A stretch of DNA of 64,000 bases, taken from NCBI RefSeq assembly GCF_033568475.1, contig NW_027331842.1:434001-498000 (forward strand), given 5' to 3'. This DNA is from Henckelia pumila. Lineage: Eukaryota; Streptophyta; Magnoliopsida; Lamiales; Gesneriaceae. A model generated the notes under the pieces. The model searched no databases, had not been told where the DNA came from, and saw nothing but the letters and a program-made list of their open reading frames with translations. Both the position numbers and the translations under genes were made by a program. Positions 25,352-38,206 of this stretch are shown piece by piece. The number at the start of each line of letters is the position of its first letter. Position 1 is the stretch's first letter.

Positions 25352-26368
25352 CTATGCTTTCCCTATAAATTCCACATCGAATAAAAGAACGGAATCTGGG
25401 GGAATAATGCATGAGCCTCCTCTACATCCAGCTCCTCTTATCCCATATCCAAGTGCAGGAGGAATTCTCAGCTTACGTTTTCCTCCTACAAATTTATACT
25501 ATATATATTAATCAATATAATATGAATTAATTATTTATATATATATAGCTTAAGATTAAGGGAGTCCCTATATATATACGTGCATGCATGTTAAAAAATG
25601 GCACAAAAACGAAAGGAATTAATTAACACGGCGCACTAGCTAATTAAGCCAGTGTTTACCTGCAGACATGGCTGGAATCCCATCACCACCAAGAATTCCT
25701 TCATCCCATCCCTTGATCACCTTCATTATAATTATAGATTTTACTAATTAATATTATATATACTGAAATAATACTCGTGCATTTTCGAGAAAACTAACAT
25801 TAGTCAGCTGCAAATTACCACAAGATATCAAACAACATAAATTATAATATGCATGTGTCTTACCTCACCAACTCCGACACGAAAAGTAAGAGGCTTCCCC
25901 CTATCGTAGCTGCTGTCAAATACCTTGCCATTCTCCAGTTTTCCCACATAATGTGCCTGTCAAAAACATGTACCGGAACTTCTCAAATCTCCATCCAATA
26001 TTAATTCTTGTCTGAATTGAATACATGCATGCATGTACCTTGATAAGCTGTCCTTTGACGGGCTCGGGCCCAGTCCCGATCACTTTGTCGCAATACTCGA
26101 GGCCCGAAGAAGCCGAGGTGAACTCGCACGGCGGCGGAGATCTGGTAGCTTCATTGGCCGCCGCCGAATCCTGCTGGGGAAGAATAAAAGTACTACTGAA
26201 GCAAAAGCCAAGCCCAACTGCTGCTAATTCTCTTCTGCTTATAGTCGAAGCTGAAGTAGTAGTCTGTAATTTCACAGCTGAGGATCTGCAATAGTATGGT
26301 TTCTTTGTGGCAGTAGTAGTAATAGTTCTGGGATTGTATGCCCCTATGGAAAATGGGAGCGCGTTCAT
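25352..26368 (-). CDS. FKBP13: FKBP13, thylakoid-lumen FKBP-type prolyl isomerase
   Basis: Four exons (26368-26039, 25956-25864, 25720-25660, 25485-25352) give about 205 residues, close to the 208 of Arabidopsis FKBP13. A start 19 codons upstream at 26425 is also open; MNALPFSIG is preferred because it aligns with the known N-terminus. A plastid transit region is followed by a twin-arginine lumen signal ([12 protein letters not shown]) and an alanine-rich cleavage zone. The FKBP domain has [30 protein letters not shown], and RIPPALGYG. Both lumen-specific disulphide pairs are visible: C-x11-C in [13 protein letters not shown] and CRGGSC near the end. FKBP13 folds proteins, interacts with the Rieske subunit of cytochrome b6f in Arabidopsis, and is redox-controlled through these cysteines. 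Confidence 0.95.
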
Positions 26369-26425
26369 CTCCAGTTTAGTTTCTAGCCACACACAAGGAG
26401 ATAAGCTTGGATTTGAATGAAGCAT

Positions 26426-27785
26426 CTCAAATAAGGGTTGAAAGAACCGGGCGGGTTACCTGGACGAACCGGGTTTTCTGTAAAGCAAAGAAAAGAAAAA
26501 TAATAATAAATACATACATATTGAGTATCGACTATCGAGTCTATCGACAATTATTATGTACACAAATTCAAACTTTAGCATAATTTATTGAGTTATTAAT
26601 TAAAAATATTAAAACCATGGATCTAGCGTAGCGTTTCTTGAGTACGTGCGTATACATAATCTTTTAATACATGACATTTTTTTATACTAATTATTTTCAG
26701 AAAATATGATTAATTAAAATTTAGATTAAAATAAAAGAATATTATGTAATATAAGATATGATTGAATTCAAAACTATAGACAGAGATAATATAGGGTATT
26801 CAAGAAAATATAATATTATGATTTGAGTGATATATTTTTCGATTTAAAATTTTTTAGAATATAAAAAAATATATGATTTAATTTTTAAATTGTTTTTATT
26901 ATCATACTTAAAATTGTTTTTGTTTATTTAACTTTATGTACTTTATATATATATTAATTTTTGTTAATATAAAAAACATTTTATACTAATTGTACATAGT
27001 TTAATATAACTCATCTTATCAAAGTATTATTTATCTATATTTTATTATATTTATTTTTATAGATTATTTTTTTCTATTTTGCTATTTCAACTTTAAAAAT
27101 TTTAAAATTTATTTTAAACTTTAAAAAATTTCTATTTTGTTTTTGTATAGAATACAAATATTGCATGCATCAAATTTATAATTATTAAATAAATAAATCC
27201 CAGAGGATCTGAAATCCGTTGTGATGACCTTAATTGTAGTGTAATAAATATCAAGATAAATTTTATTTTATTTTTTAATGTTATCTAAACAATGAAGATA
27301 CATTTATCTCCGTAGATTTCAAATCATTTAATCCAATTCAATCTTAATTTATTTGTATTTTAGTTATTTATTCAAACACTCATATTTACTAACTTTGCCA
27401 ATAATTACATAAAAATAATACACTTTGTGGAATACTAGTTTAGATTAAAATAAAAGAATATTATGTGATTTTAAAATTTTAAAACCAGATAAATATGATA
27501 ATTATAGATAAACTGTAAATAATTTTCATTTAGGTTTTCTCCAAATGTTCTTTACTCTAATTAGATAGAATTAATATAAACTACTCTCCTTTTGCACGCA
27601 CACATGCACATTTGTATTTTTATTATAACATCATAATTTCTGTTTTTTTTTTTTTGTCAAATTAATAATTTTTAAAATATTTTTTATAAGAAATAATGAA
27701 CTATTTAAAATTTTGCAATATAGATAAATACATTTTTAAATTTAAAAATATAGATAAAGATACAAGTGAACATTTTTAAGTTAAA
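26426..27785. other. AT-rich intergenic region upstream of FKBP13
   Basis: Beyond the likely FKBP13 leader and promoter this stretch is extremely AT-rich. I see no gene and no clear element end. Confidence 0.5.
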
Positions 27786-28092
27786 CTAGCATAATCGCAC
27801 ACGCGTTGCGTGTGTATAAAATAATGTAATATATTTAATATTGTATGTTATATATAAATATTATTTTTTAAATATTATTTAAATTTATTTTTAACATTTA
27901 TAAAATAATATAAAAATAAATTTAAATTTTTTTTATCAATTTATCTTATCTACAATGTTTAATTGAGAAAAATATGGAAATTTGAAATAAAAAAAAACAA
28001 ATAAAAATAAAATTATAATATTTATATTACATAAGGGCAATTTCGACAATTTAAAATATGGTGTCTAAGGGGGAGATTCTTTATATATAGGG
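27786..28092 (-). mobile_element. Helitron-like non-autonomous element with 3' hairpin and CTAG end
   Basis: On the minus strand the element ends with a hairpin CACACGC-AAC-GCGTGTG, then CGATTATG, then CTAG followed by T. This is the Helitron 3' signature: a short GC-rich hairpin about ten bases before CTRR, with insertion before T. The other end on the minus strand is TCCCTATATATAAAG. There are no terminal inverted repeats and no coding capacity. Related copies lie at 14.26-14.89 kb and just downstream. Confidence 0.65.
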
Positions 28093-28342
28093 AGTATAAA
28101 TATTATTTTTTAAATATTATTTAAATTTGTTTTTAACATTTATAAAATAATATAAAAATAAATTTAAATTTTTTTTATCAATTTATCTTATCTACAATGT
28201 TTAGTTGAGAAAAATATGGAACTTTGAAATATAAAAAAAACAAATAAAAATAAAATTATAATATTTATATTACATAAGGGCAATTTCGGCAATTTAAAAG
28301 ATAGTGTCTAAGGGGGAGATTTTTTATATATAGGGAGAGATA
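28093..28342 (-). mobile_element. second, hairpin-less copy of the Helitron-like element
   Basis: This follows the previous copy directly and repeats its text from TATAAATATTATTTTTTAAA to GGGGGAGATT-TTTATATATAGGG, about 93-95% alike by eye. It lacks the first ~64 bases, which hold the hairpin terminus. It looks like a tandem partial duplication and not an independent insertion. Confidence 0.65.
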
Positions 28343-28491
28343 AATAATAAACGTAATATAGATAAATAACTTTTTACAATCATAATGCGTTTTCAAAAAA
28401 AAAATATTATTGTAAAGATTATTTAAAAAAAAATTGTAAAAGAGTATTTTGGACAAACTCATTTTAGAAATAACCGGCCCGGCCCATATGA

Positions 28492-30067
<1,576 letters not shown>

Positions 30068-31217
30068 ACTGCAACTGGGATTCCATAGATTTGCGATGAA
30101 CTACTTAAATTTGATGTACTCACCAGAAACTGGTCATTCTGGCTTGAGATAGACCAGTTCATTGAAATATTCATGAATTTGTGATTGTGTCTTCCCTTGT
30201 GCATGTGTAAACCACAATTATGAATATTTTTTTTTCTTGTGAAATCCTCTCATCGGCGGTTGAATCATATTGAATCACGGGCTTGATTGATTGAGAAGTA
30301 ATTCATCACTTTTTAGGAGTCCAGAAAATTGTTTCTATTTGATCTTATATCAGTTTGTGTTACGATTACAAAGTGGTGTTCCATGAACCATTGTGGATAG
30401 AATGATGAGTGAGCTGGGAAGTGGGAATGCATGCTCTCCGGACTCCGATTAAAAATCCTTATTTTAAATTCGTCATGGTGAAAATTATGCGATTGGGAAA
30501 GTCGAGAAAATTAACCCTTGTCGAACCTTTTTTTTTTAAAAAATTAATAATAAACTAACCCTCTCTGGTATAGGTGTAGACGGTAGACTCTTGTAATGCG
30601 TACGATGCTTAACAATTAAACAAATGATTATGCGATCTCCCATAGGTTTATGATCTTTTCTAATCACACTGATGTCGTGGGTTTGATTTTATTTATTTAC
30701 TTAACCAATAAGTATTATATCAACTCGAGAGATTAATATGTTTTGCTAACGAGGAGCTCTACTCTTTGTTTTCTCCAAGGATGAAACATGCCAATGACGT
30801 ATGACTCATCTAACACCAAGTCTCGAGTTCGGGACGAATTCTATACCCGAACTCGGTCGAGACCCAATTGTTACGACACCTCCCCAACTTTTAAAAGTAA
30901 AAAAATAAAGGAAAAAAGTTGGGCACATGGATATTACAAGCAGCATCAGACAAATTCCAAGGAAATAACATCACAAATCACATGAAAGACAGCCATTGCT
31001 TCGGGTATCTGAAGTTACAAACTCTTTAGTTCTGGAGTAAAAGTTTTAAGTAGAGCAAATTTTGGCAAGATAGGTTTCTGTGTCGTTTCTATACTTCAAT
31101 GGAGTACAACTCTCTCTCTTTCTATTCTTGTTCGTTTTGTATTCCCCGCTTCTCCGATCTCGGCTATATAGAGAAACGTAAATGCTATTGAACAGCCATA
31201 TAAAAGCATTTTACGCC
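30068..31217. other. intergenic region between RUB and PP2C
   Basis: This is the 3' side of both neighbouring genes. It contains a strong inverted repeat at 30820-30863. The 30540-30770 part has the faint look of a degraded short repeat but no defined ends. No gene is seen. Confidence 0.45.
30820..30863. repeat. inverted repeat able to form a hairpin
   Basis: Left arm GTCTCGAGTTCGGG pairs with right arm CCCGAACTCGGTCGAGAC across a 12-base loop. The arms pair perfectly except for a two-base bulge. It lies between convergent gene ends. It has no T-run that would mark a terminator. Confidence 0.6.
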
Positions 31218-34200
31218 TCAAATTGAGTTGCTATTCGAGGGTTCTTCTTGGTTAGTCAGAAAACGGACTACGACAATGGTGATGTTATCAGCACTTCCTC
31301 TCTGATATGCTTCCTGCATTAGCCTCTTTGCTGCTTCTTCGGGCTCTTGGATCGGTTTAGTCATGGAAACGGCTTCCTGCAGATAAGGTTTATATACAAA
31401 CATAGAATATAGATGATGGTTCATCCTCGGATATAATAAAGGGCATCAAGAATCTAGATGACAACCACGAAACTGAACCCAGAATAGCAGCACCTCATTC
31501 GTAACAACGTCCCAAAGTCCATCACTTGCAAGGATGAGGAACTCCAAGGTGTCGTCAACCTTTTGCTCCTGTGGAAAAACAACATATGAAAACATTGGAT
31601 AGATCAATGGTTTTGCCCCTTGTCCGCGAGAACATTTAAGACCCCATTGAAGGATTTCTTGAACATTTTTTTTTGCATGGAAGGATCCATAAAGCTTTAA
31701 AATATAATATCATGAAATGGCAAAAATTTGGGGTCACATAGACAGCACTATCAGATGTTTCAAACAAAAAAAATCCAATTTCATGATAACACACAATCGT
31801 CCATATCATCTTCCCTCCTTCAAAATAATATGATAGTTTCATGATATTAATTTATCCACATACATCATTATAAGAGGGGTATTTAGAGCACACCTGAATT
31901 TCTGGATCCGCGACAACATACTGCTTCAACAGCCTATCACCAAATGCACGAGATACTGCCAGCACACCTCCAACTCTCCAAGTACCTATAGAGAATATCA
32001 AATCACAAAAAGCCAGAAACCATTCACACCGCAAGAACGATACCATCTAATGATCAAGGATGAAAAGGCTATGGTGACTAAATCTACCTGCCCACATCAC
32101 AAAACCTCCAGCATCTTCAATTCTCTGTCTCTCATCTGTCTGGTCAGGTTTGTGATCTCGAGACGCCGCAATGGCTGAAAGATACAACCAAACCATTTAA
32201 TCCCATGGAATCACAAAGAGCAATAAGCTAGCGTTTCCCAAAAAGTTCAAGTTCTAATGCTAACTGATAATCTTGACTGTCCAATGGTATCATATTATGG
32301 GTTCTAATTTCAGATTGTAGACATTGTGAAATATCTGTTGTTGTAACAAAGCCATTATCCATTAACAGTTCAACTCAGATATGTAGTCCATATGGCAGCC
32401 TAACAGTTACATTTCCATTCTTGTATAGTGAAAGCAGTCATACAAGACTGCTGGCCATCACCGATACCCAAAAAATGTACTCGGTCTTAATTGGCAGGAT
32501 TTCATTTTCCATCTAAAGATAAAACCGATCTATGTAAATTTCAGTTTGAGTAAATTGTAATAGAGATGCTTAAAAGAACAACGCGTGCCAATCTTACCAT
32601 TACCAGCCCGGCAAATGACAGCTCTGGAATCACCAACATTTGCCACCAATAAACGGTCACCAACAAGGATAGCTGTAGAAGCAGTTGACCCTGCATCCCT
32701 GTTCTGATTATTTTCAGATTTCAAGAACTCTGAGTCTGTATGACTGTATGCATCAGCTGGAAATGAATCAAGACAGCAAACCAAAGCGATAAGTAAGAGA
32801 AGCTTATAAATATGATGCAATGATTTTGATGAAACATGAAAAACATACCTATAGCCGATTTGGTGTCTGAAATAAATTTTGGGTGTCTGATGAGGTTATT
32901 GAAAAGGTTTTTTTTAACGTATTCCGCAGCCCGAGCCCCACCATGACCTAAAGTGGCAAATACAGATATGCAAGTGAAAAATGGCTCCAAAAACATAGAA
33001 ATTGGTAAAACTACCACATGTTATTCAACGGTAAATTCGAGATCTAGGAAAAGTAACATGAAATAAATTGCATGAAACTATAGGGATGTTGATCAAAGAA
33101 AATCAAGAGAAGAGTAAAGTGTACAAATATTAAGCCATATTACTTGTTAGTATGAAAGTGATGGCTGACTTTTGAATGAGACGAGTTCACAATAATTTGC
33201 ATATCCATAAACAAGGTAGATGTGAATGATTCATGAGTTCTTGACCTGCCACATCTGTCATTTACGCCCCCTCTCTCATTTATATCCATAAATTTATCAA
33301 GAATAAGAAAGTGAGGTTAAATTTAGCAAATGGAAAATTTCCTTTTTCCATATATTAATTATGGGGGCTAGAACGTAGATCTTAACTCTTTAAAAGGAGA
33401 AACAGTGAATGTAATCAAGCTCCATCGCAAGAAAACAATAAAATTTAAGGACCATGGCAAGTCCAGGAGAAAACCCTAAATTTCTTTACATGAACTGCGA
33501 TTCAATGTATTTTGGAAGAGCAAAATGTGCATTCAGAAAAGAAGGCATAAAATTCAAAATCTGCATATCGCCTCCCGCTAGATCCATCCCTGATCGTAAC
33601 GCAGTATCTTAACCTTCTAAAAGTAGATTATTGGTTTCTTTCAAAATTTGCTTCTCGCCTCCCACTAGATGCATCCCTGATCGTAACGTATCTTAAGCTT
33701 CTAAAAGTAGATTGTTGGTTTCTTCCATAAAAATTTTGAAGATAGACTTGGGTAAATTCCAATGGTCCCTTGAATGCTTGGAGAGAAATCGAGCGAGGGA
33801 GGGATAGACCTACCATCAAAGACACCAAACAGGCCGACTACCTGTCCATCTACACCATCAATTCTTGTCTCATAGAAATCCTCCATCGAGGACCTTTTAC
33901 CTGGAGCACTTGCATATCCGTAGCTGAACTTCCCATTCTGACTGCAACAAGGTGAGATTAGGGGCACTAAGGGTTAGACAATATATCACAAAACATTTTC
34001 TTCACTGTGAGATTAACAAGTACAATTTCAAGAAATTTAAACCTAATTGCTGCTATTCATACCATGCTTGAAAGCCTAAAAACGAATAGAATATCTTGAC
34101 ATGAAAAAGTTGGCTGCTTATTCAAGTTAACCAGTTTCCAAAGCCACAGATAGTGTCAATCATACTAAAAAACTCTTTTTTCCAGGGAAAACAAGCAAGT

Positions 34201-34945
34201 CCAACTTCTTTGTCATACATAATAAGTTATATCCCATAGATGAAAGAAATATCTTTTTTACAGAAAAAGTAAAGGCAATAGCAGCAGTGAATATGAAAAA
34301 AATCATTTTTTCTGAAGCTACTCATCAAAATGAAACGGTAATCTGAAAAATATCTATACATAACGACAAATGTAGTCGAACACACGCGTTGTTATAATCT
34401 AACCAAAAAAAATTAGCCGAAATTAATGCACAGTCAACCCGACAAAATGCGACAAAGTTTATTTTTTTAGACAATAATGCGACAAAGGTTTTACAACTAA
34501 CTAATCAGAGTAACTACATGTGACTCAGATCTTATAATCAAGTCACTAACTACCAATAGCTGGTTAGCAGAAATCGAGATTGACGCAAAAGATAATGAAT
34601 CGAAGGCAATGGAAATATTTTTGACTGCACATTGTGCATTATCACATACAAAGAACAATGAGTCACATTTAAGAACTCAAGTGGTCGATAAAAAACAGAA
34701 GAATTCAACTCAGAATGATAAGAACATATTTTCTTGTTAAATATGAAAAGAATCTTGATTTGGTCAGCAAATTAGAAACCTGAAATAGCGTCACATAGTC
34801 AAATAAAATAAACAACATAATCAATCATTCAAAATTTACATGAAACATGGACAGACGATCACCTGAGCCCTCCGCCGCTGACTGGGGCGTCATCAACTTT
34901 GTTCTGGCTGGTAGATTGAGATAAAACCGAATTGAGATAACCCAT
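31218..34945 (-). CDS. WIN2: protein phosphatase 2C, WIN2/PP2C59-like
   Basis: Eight exons (34945-34863, 33941-33814, 32947-32849, 32756-32598, 32174-32088, 31985-31894, 31568-31494, 31376-31218) join in phase to 293 residues. The short N-terminus [16 protein letters not shown] precedes the catalytic domain. All PP2C motifs are present: [63 protein letters not shown] and [13 protein letters not shown]. The metal-binding aspartates are in place, so it should be an active Mn/Mg-dependent Ser/Thr phosphatase. Sequence and short length match Arabidopsis At4g31750 (WIN2), a protein reported to bind the bacterial effector HopW1. A separate CT-rich 5' leader exon probably lies near 35602-35700. The intron between exons 2 and 3 holds a tandem duplication. 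Confidence 0.92.
33563..33725. repeat. tandem duplication of ~85 bp in a PP2C intron
   Basis: Two copies, about 33563-33640 and 33652-33725, share TCGCCTCCC-CTAGAT, CATCCCTGATCGTAACG, GTATCTTAA and TTCTAAAAGTAGATT. They differ at a few positions. The duplication lies beside exon 2. Confidence 0.75.
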
Positions 34946-36183
34946 ATAACCAATTTCAACCTTATATTCTTTATACTAAGAGTCCCTTTTTTGCTTCAAG
35001 TTTTTGACCCTTCCAAATCAAATGCAAAAAGATCAAGTTTTTTTTCTCTCCTGGCAAGAATGTGAAACAAATCTAGATAACCCAAAACAGGAAAATGTTT
35101 ACAGCGAAACAACTAGATCACACCATTACAGCATCTGAAGTATTTTCAATCCCAAGAATGGATTTTACAATCTGACCTGCCAACAAAAAACCAAATAAAA
35201 AAGCAAAAGCCCATCAAACTTAAAATTCAATAACAGATCTAGTAATACGCAAGGGTATGAACATTATGAACCACAAAGGAGAAGCGAAAAAATCCATCGT
35301 CCTCAATTTCTTGAACCCGTTACCAGATTACAAAATCGAAATACATCAATACCCGTCATAAAATTTTAAAACTTTTCGTTTTCTCGGCTTCAAAAATGAA
35401 ATCTTTTATGCCACCAAAAAAAAAACGAAATCTTTTATAACAACATGAAAGAGGAACCTCTTCGACGGTGACTCTTAGCCTTCCGCTCTACCAAAGAACA
35501 AAAAACGAGATAAACGGAAAAAAAACACAAAAAAGGTAAAAAGTGCAGAAATTGAATTTCATATCTTCAACATACAGAAACATGCGTAGACAGAGATAGA
35601 CCTGAAGGATGGATTGAAGGAGAGAGCCATGAAAGTGAGAGAGAGAAGAAGGAGAAAACGAAGAAGACGAAGAAGAAAAGATCGGCTTATCTTGTAACAA
35701 CACGATAAATTATTGCAACAGTTTCAATCAAGAAATGGATCAATGATTAGTCAAGATTAAGATAATCGAACAGCAAGCATAATACCGTACAAATCCTCCT
35801 ATATTTCCTAATTTTTCTGGGGTTTTCCCATTTAATTTCCAAGAAAAGAGAGAGAGAAAGAGAGTTGTTCTTTGAATGCGAGGATTTGTATTCACTTGTT
35901 ATGGGTGGTTTTGTCATGCTGTTTTGGGGTCCTACTCATAGCCGCAAATTGAGGAGATGGCGAGACTTGGTCAAATACACTATTTGACGTGTAACTTCGA
36001 TTCCGCTTGCCGGACGATTCACTTCGTTCAAGCAACTAATATTAACGTTAATGTGCTTGCTCGAACGTGTCCGAGTTGGTGGTGTCATAAATTCGAATTT
36101 TTCATCAACATTTTTTTAATTTATATTGTCGTACACGAATTGCACAGTATCGTTTGTTGGTTAGCTTGATTTATAGACTATTG
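34946..36183. other. PP2C leader intron, leader exon and promoter
   Basis: On the minus strand 35700-35602 is strongly CT-rich (TTCTTCTTCGTCTTC) and ends in TTCAG followed by GTCTATC, a good donor. This is the likely first, non-coding exon of the PP2C gene, so the gap to 34945 would be a leader intron. No other gene is seen. Confidence 0.45.
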
Positions 36184-36510
36184 CATTAGTCTTCGAGTTC
36201 ATGATCCAATACGTATTAAAATATAGCAATCGCGAGTTCTATCATCCTCATAAATTTATTAAAGTTAATATTGATAATGTGACTAAATATAAATAATTAG
36301 ATTAAAGGTTATGATAGTAGAGTAGGTCTTCCATGAGATAATCACATTAGTCTTCGAGTTCATGATCCAATACGTATTGAAATGTAGCAACCGTGAGTTC
36401 TATCGTCATCATAAAATTATTAAAGTTAACATTGATAATGTGATTAAATATAAATGATTAGATTTAAGGTTATGATAGTAGAGTAAGTCTTCCGTGAGAT
36501 AATCACATAT
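36184..36510. repeat. tandem duplication, unit ~161 bp
   Basis: The text beginning CATTAGTCTTCGAGTTCATG at 36184 recurs at 36345 and continues to about 36505, ending GAGATAATCACAT. The copies are roughly 90% alike. The 3' part resembles a dispersed 'agtaggtct...gtgagat' repeat common in asterid intergenic DNA. Confidence 0.7.
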
Positions 36511-36790
36511 TCACATACCCGATCTATATATGCGATGAAATATAATATTTTTCAATGAGTTAAGTCGAGTCAAAGATACACATCTTTTACAAAATCAACA
36601 CGTGAGAACACCTCAAAATAATCTTTTATGTTTCTTTTAACTTTTAAAGTATGGTATGGGCCAAAATCCACTAATTTTCACCAAATGCCCTACGTGCACA
36701 AAAATATTATATTTAATGATCATAAGAAATGTAATCATACTAGCGCACTTCGATTTTAATTTACGTATATACTCTGATTAACTCAATAGT
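36511..36790. other. AT-rich intergenic stretch
   Basis: Nothing recognisable beyond an AT-rich spacer leading into the higher-GC block at 36795. Confidence 0.4.
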
Positions 36791-36794
36791 GTAT

Positions 36795-37254
36795 GGAATG
36801 GAGGCGGAGTTAGAAGAAGCCAATGGGCAACTTCTGTTCGGGAATATGGGTTTTGCAGCTAGACCGGCTAAAAACCCCGGATTTTAGCCACTAAAAGACC
36901 ATTTCCGACTAGGGAGTCGGGATGAAGAAGTAGGGGACGAGATTAATAGAAACAACGATAAGAATAGGACGAGCTGAGGCTTCCACGACTCCAACGAACG
37001 CCGGGTCCAGGTCTCTTACCGTAGTAAGTCTGTAATTCCGAGGTGCCACAAGCAGGTGTACATCCGAGGACAGCTCAAATTCAGAGTCTTATTGAGTCGC
37101 AACGACAATTGAGGGAACCTTCTAGCCTCATTCTATAGAGTTTGGGATAGTAATGGTTTAGATGTTAGCCTATTCTTGCTTTTGCTAAGGTAGCCCAATC
37201 TAAGGTAAGGTTAGGTAGCGGAAATCCCTCTATAGACAGTTCATAGAAAGAATT
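36795..37254. other. possible organelle-derived insert (NUMT)
   Basis: About 460 bases have nearly balanced base composition, in contrast to the AT-rich DNA on both sides. Phrases such as GGTAGCGGAAATCCCTC, CCGGGTCCAGGTCTCTTACC and GAGGGAACCTTCTAGCC have the look of plant mitochondrial intergenic DNA. There is no open frame. I cannot name a source gene, so this is an impression. The copia element inserted at its right edge. Confidence 0.4.
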
Positions 37255-37259
37255 AACAT
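37255..37259. repeat. target-site duplication, left copy (AACAT)
   Basis: AACAT directly precedes the left LTR and recurs directly after the right LTR at 46309-46313. A perfect 5-bp duplication is expected for an integrase-mediated LTR-element insertion. Confidence 0.9.
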
Positions 37260-38206
37260 TGACAGAAATCGTATTGTAATTGTAGGTTAAAATAAAGAGT
37301 CAGTGTTGTCCGCGGTGTCACAACATCAACGACAACACAGTGCAGCGAAAAATAAATAAAAATAAATAACACAAGAAATTAATTTTGCACGAGTATAAAA
37401 ACTCGTGCGGGTGTCTTAGGGCTAAATATCACTAGTAAACGTAAGAATAGTCTTACAAAGTAATCCTAGTGATTTTACGAAAAGTCATTAAATCCTAAAT
37501 TTCTCAACAAGTTGAGAAATCAAACTTGCATCATAAATAAATCAGAGTAAAAACAATAGATGCAACTCTCGTAGCCTAAATTTGAAGAGACAGTAAAGAT
37601 CTTCAACAACACAGTTCCCACATTGTTGTCTCTGATGTCTTCAACACGAACGGCAGCACGGGGACAAGCAACAACGATGGTTGCAAAACTTCTTCAGAAT
37701 CTTCGAATTCTTCAATGTAATTTTCTTTGAAAGCTCTTCTGAATTCTCCTCTGAAGTGTGTTCTTGTTTGTGCGCAGAATCCCCTCTTTATAGATTAGCT
37801 TTCACGTATAAAAGGGATTTCCTTGTAGAGTCCTACACAATAAGGAAATAAATCTTTGTTAGGAATAAGACTCTTTTAAATATAATTGATAATATCTTGA
37901 TAATATATACACAATATTTCCTTATCAAGATAATACTCAATCTAGGTAAATATTTTATCTCAATATTTTCGATAATTGCACATAAATATTTACCCTATCA
38001 TATCAATTCATATCTTGATAATATTTCATAAATCCTTTCAATTCGATATCAAGATATAATTAAGTTAAATATCTATCCTAAATATATTATCAAGATCATA
38101 GAATATTTAACCATATCATATCAAATCTTTTGTCTAGAAGGCAAAATTCAATATTCTAATTAGCACGCTTAAGGAAAAGATTTTCAAGAAATTAATATTC
38201 CTTTCA
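37260..38206 (-). repeat. 3' LTR of the copia element
   Basis: This 947-base LTR begins TGACAGAAATCG and ends CCTTTCA in plus-strand reading. It is about 98% identical to the other LTR. It carries two of the double palindromes, near 37301 and 37622. Confidence 0.92.
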
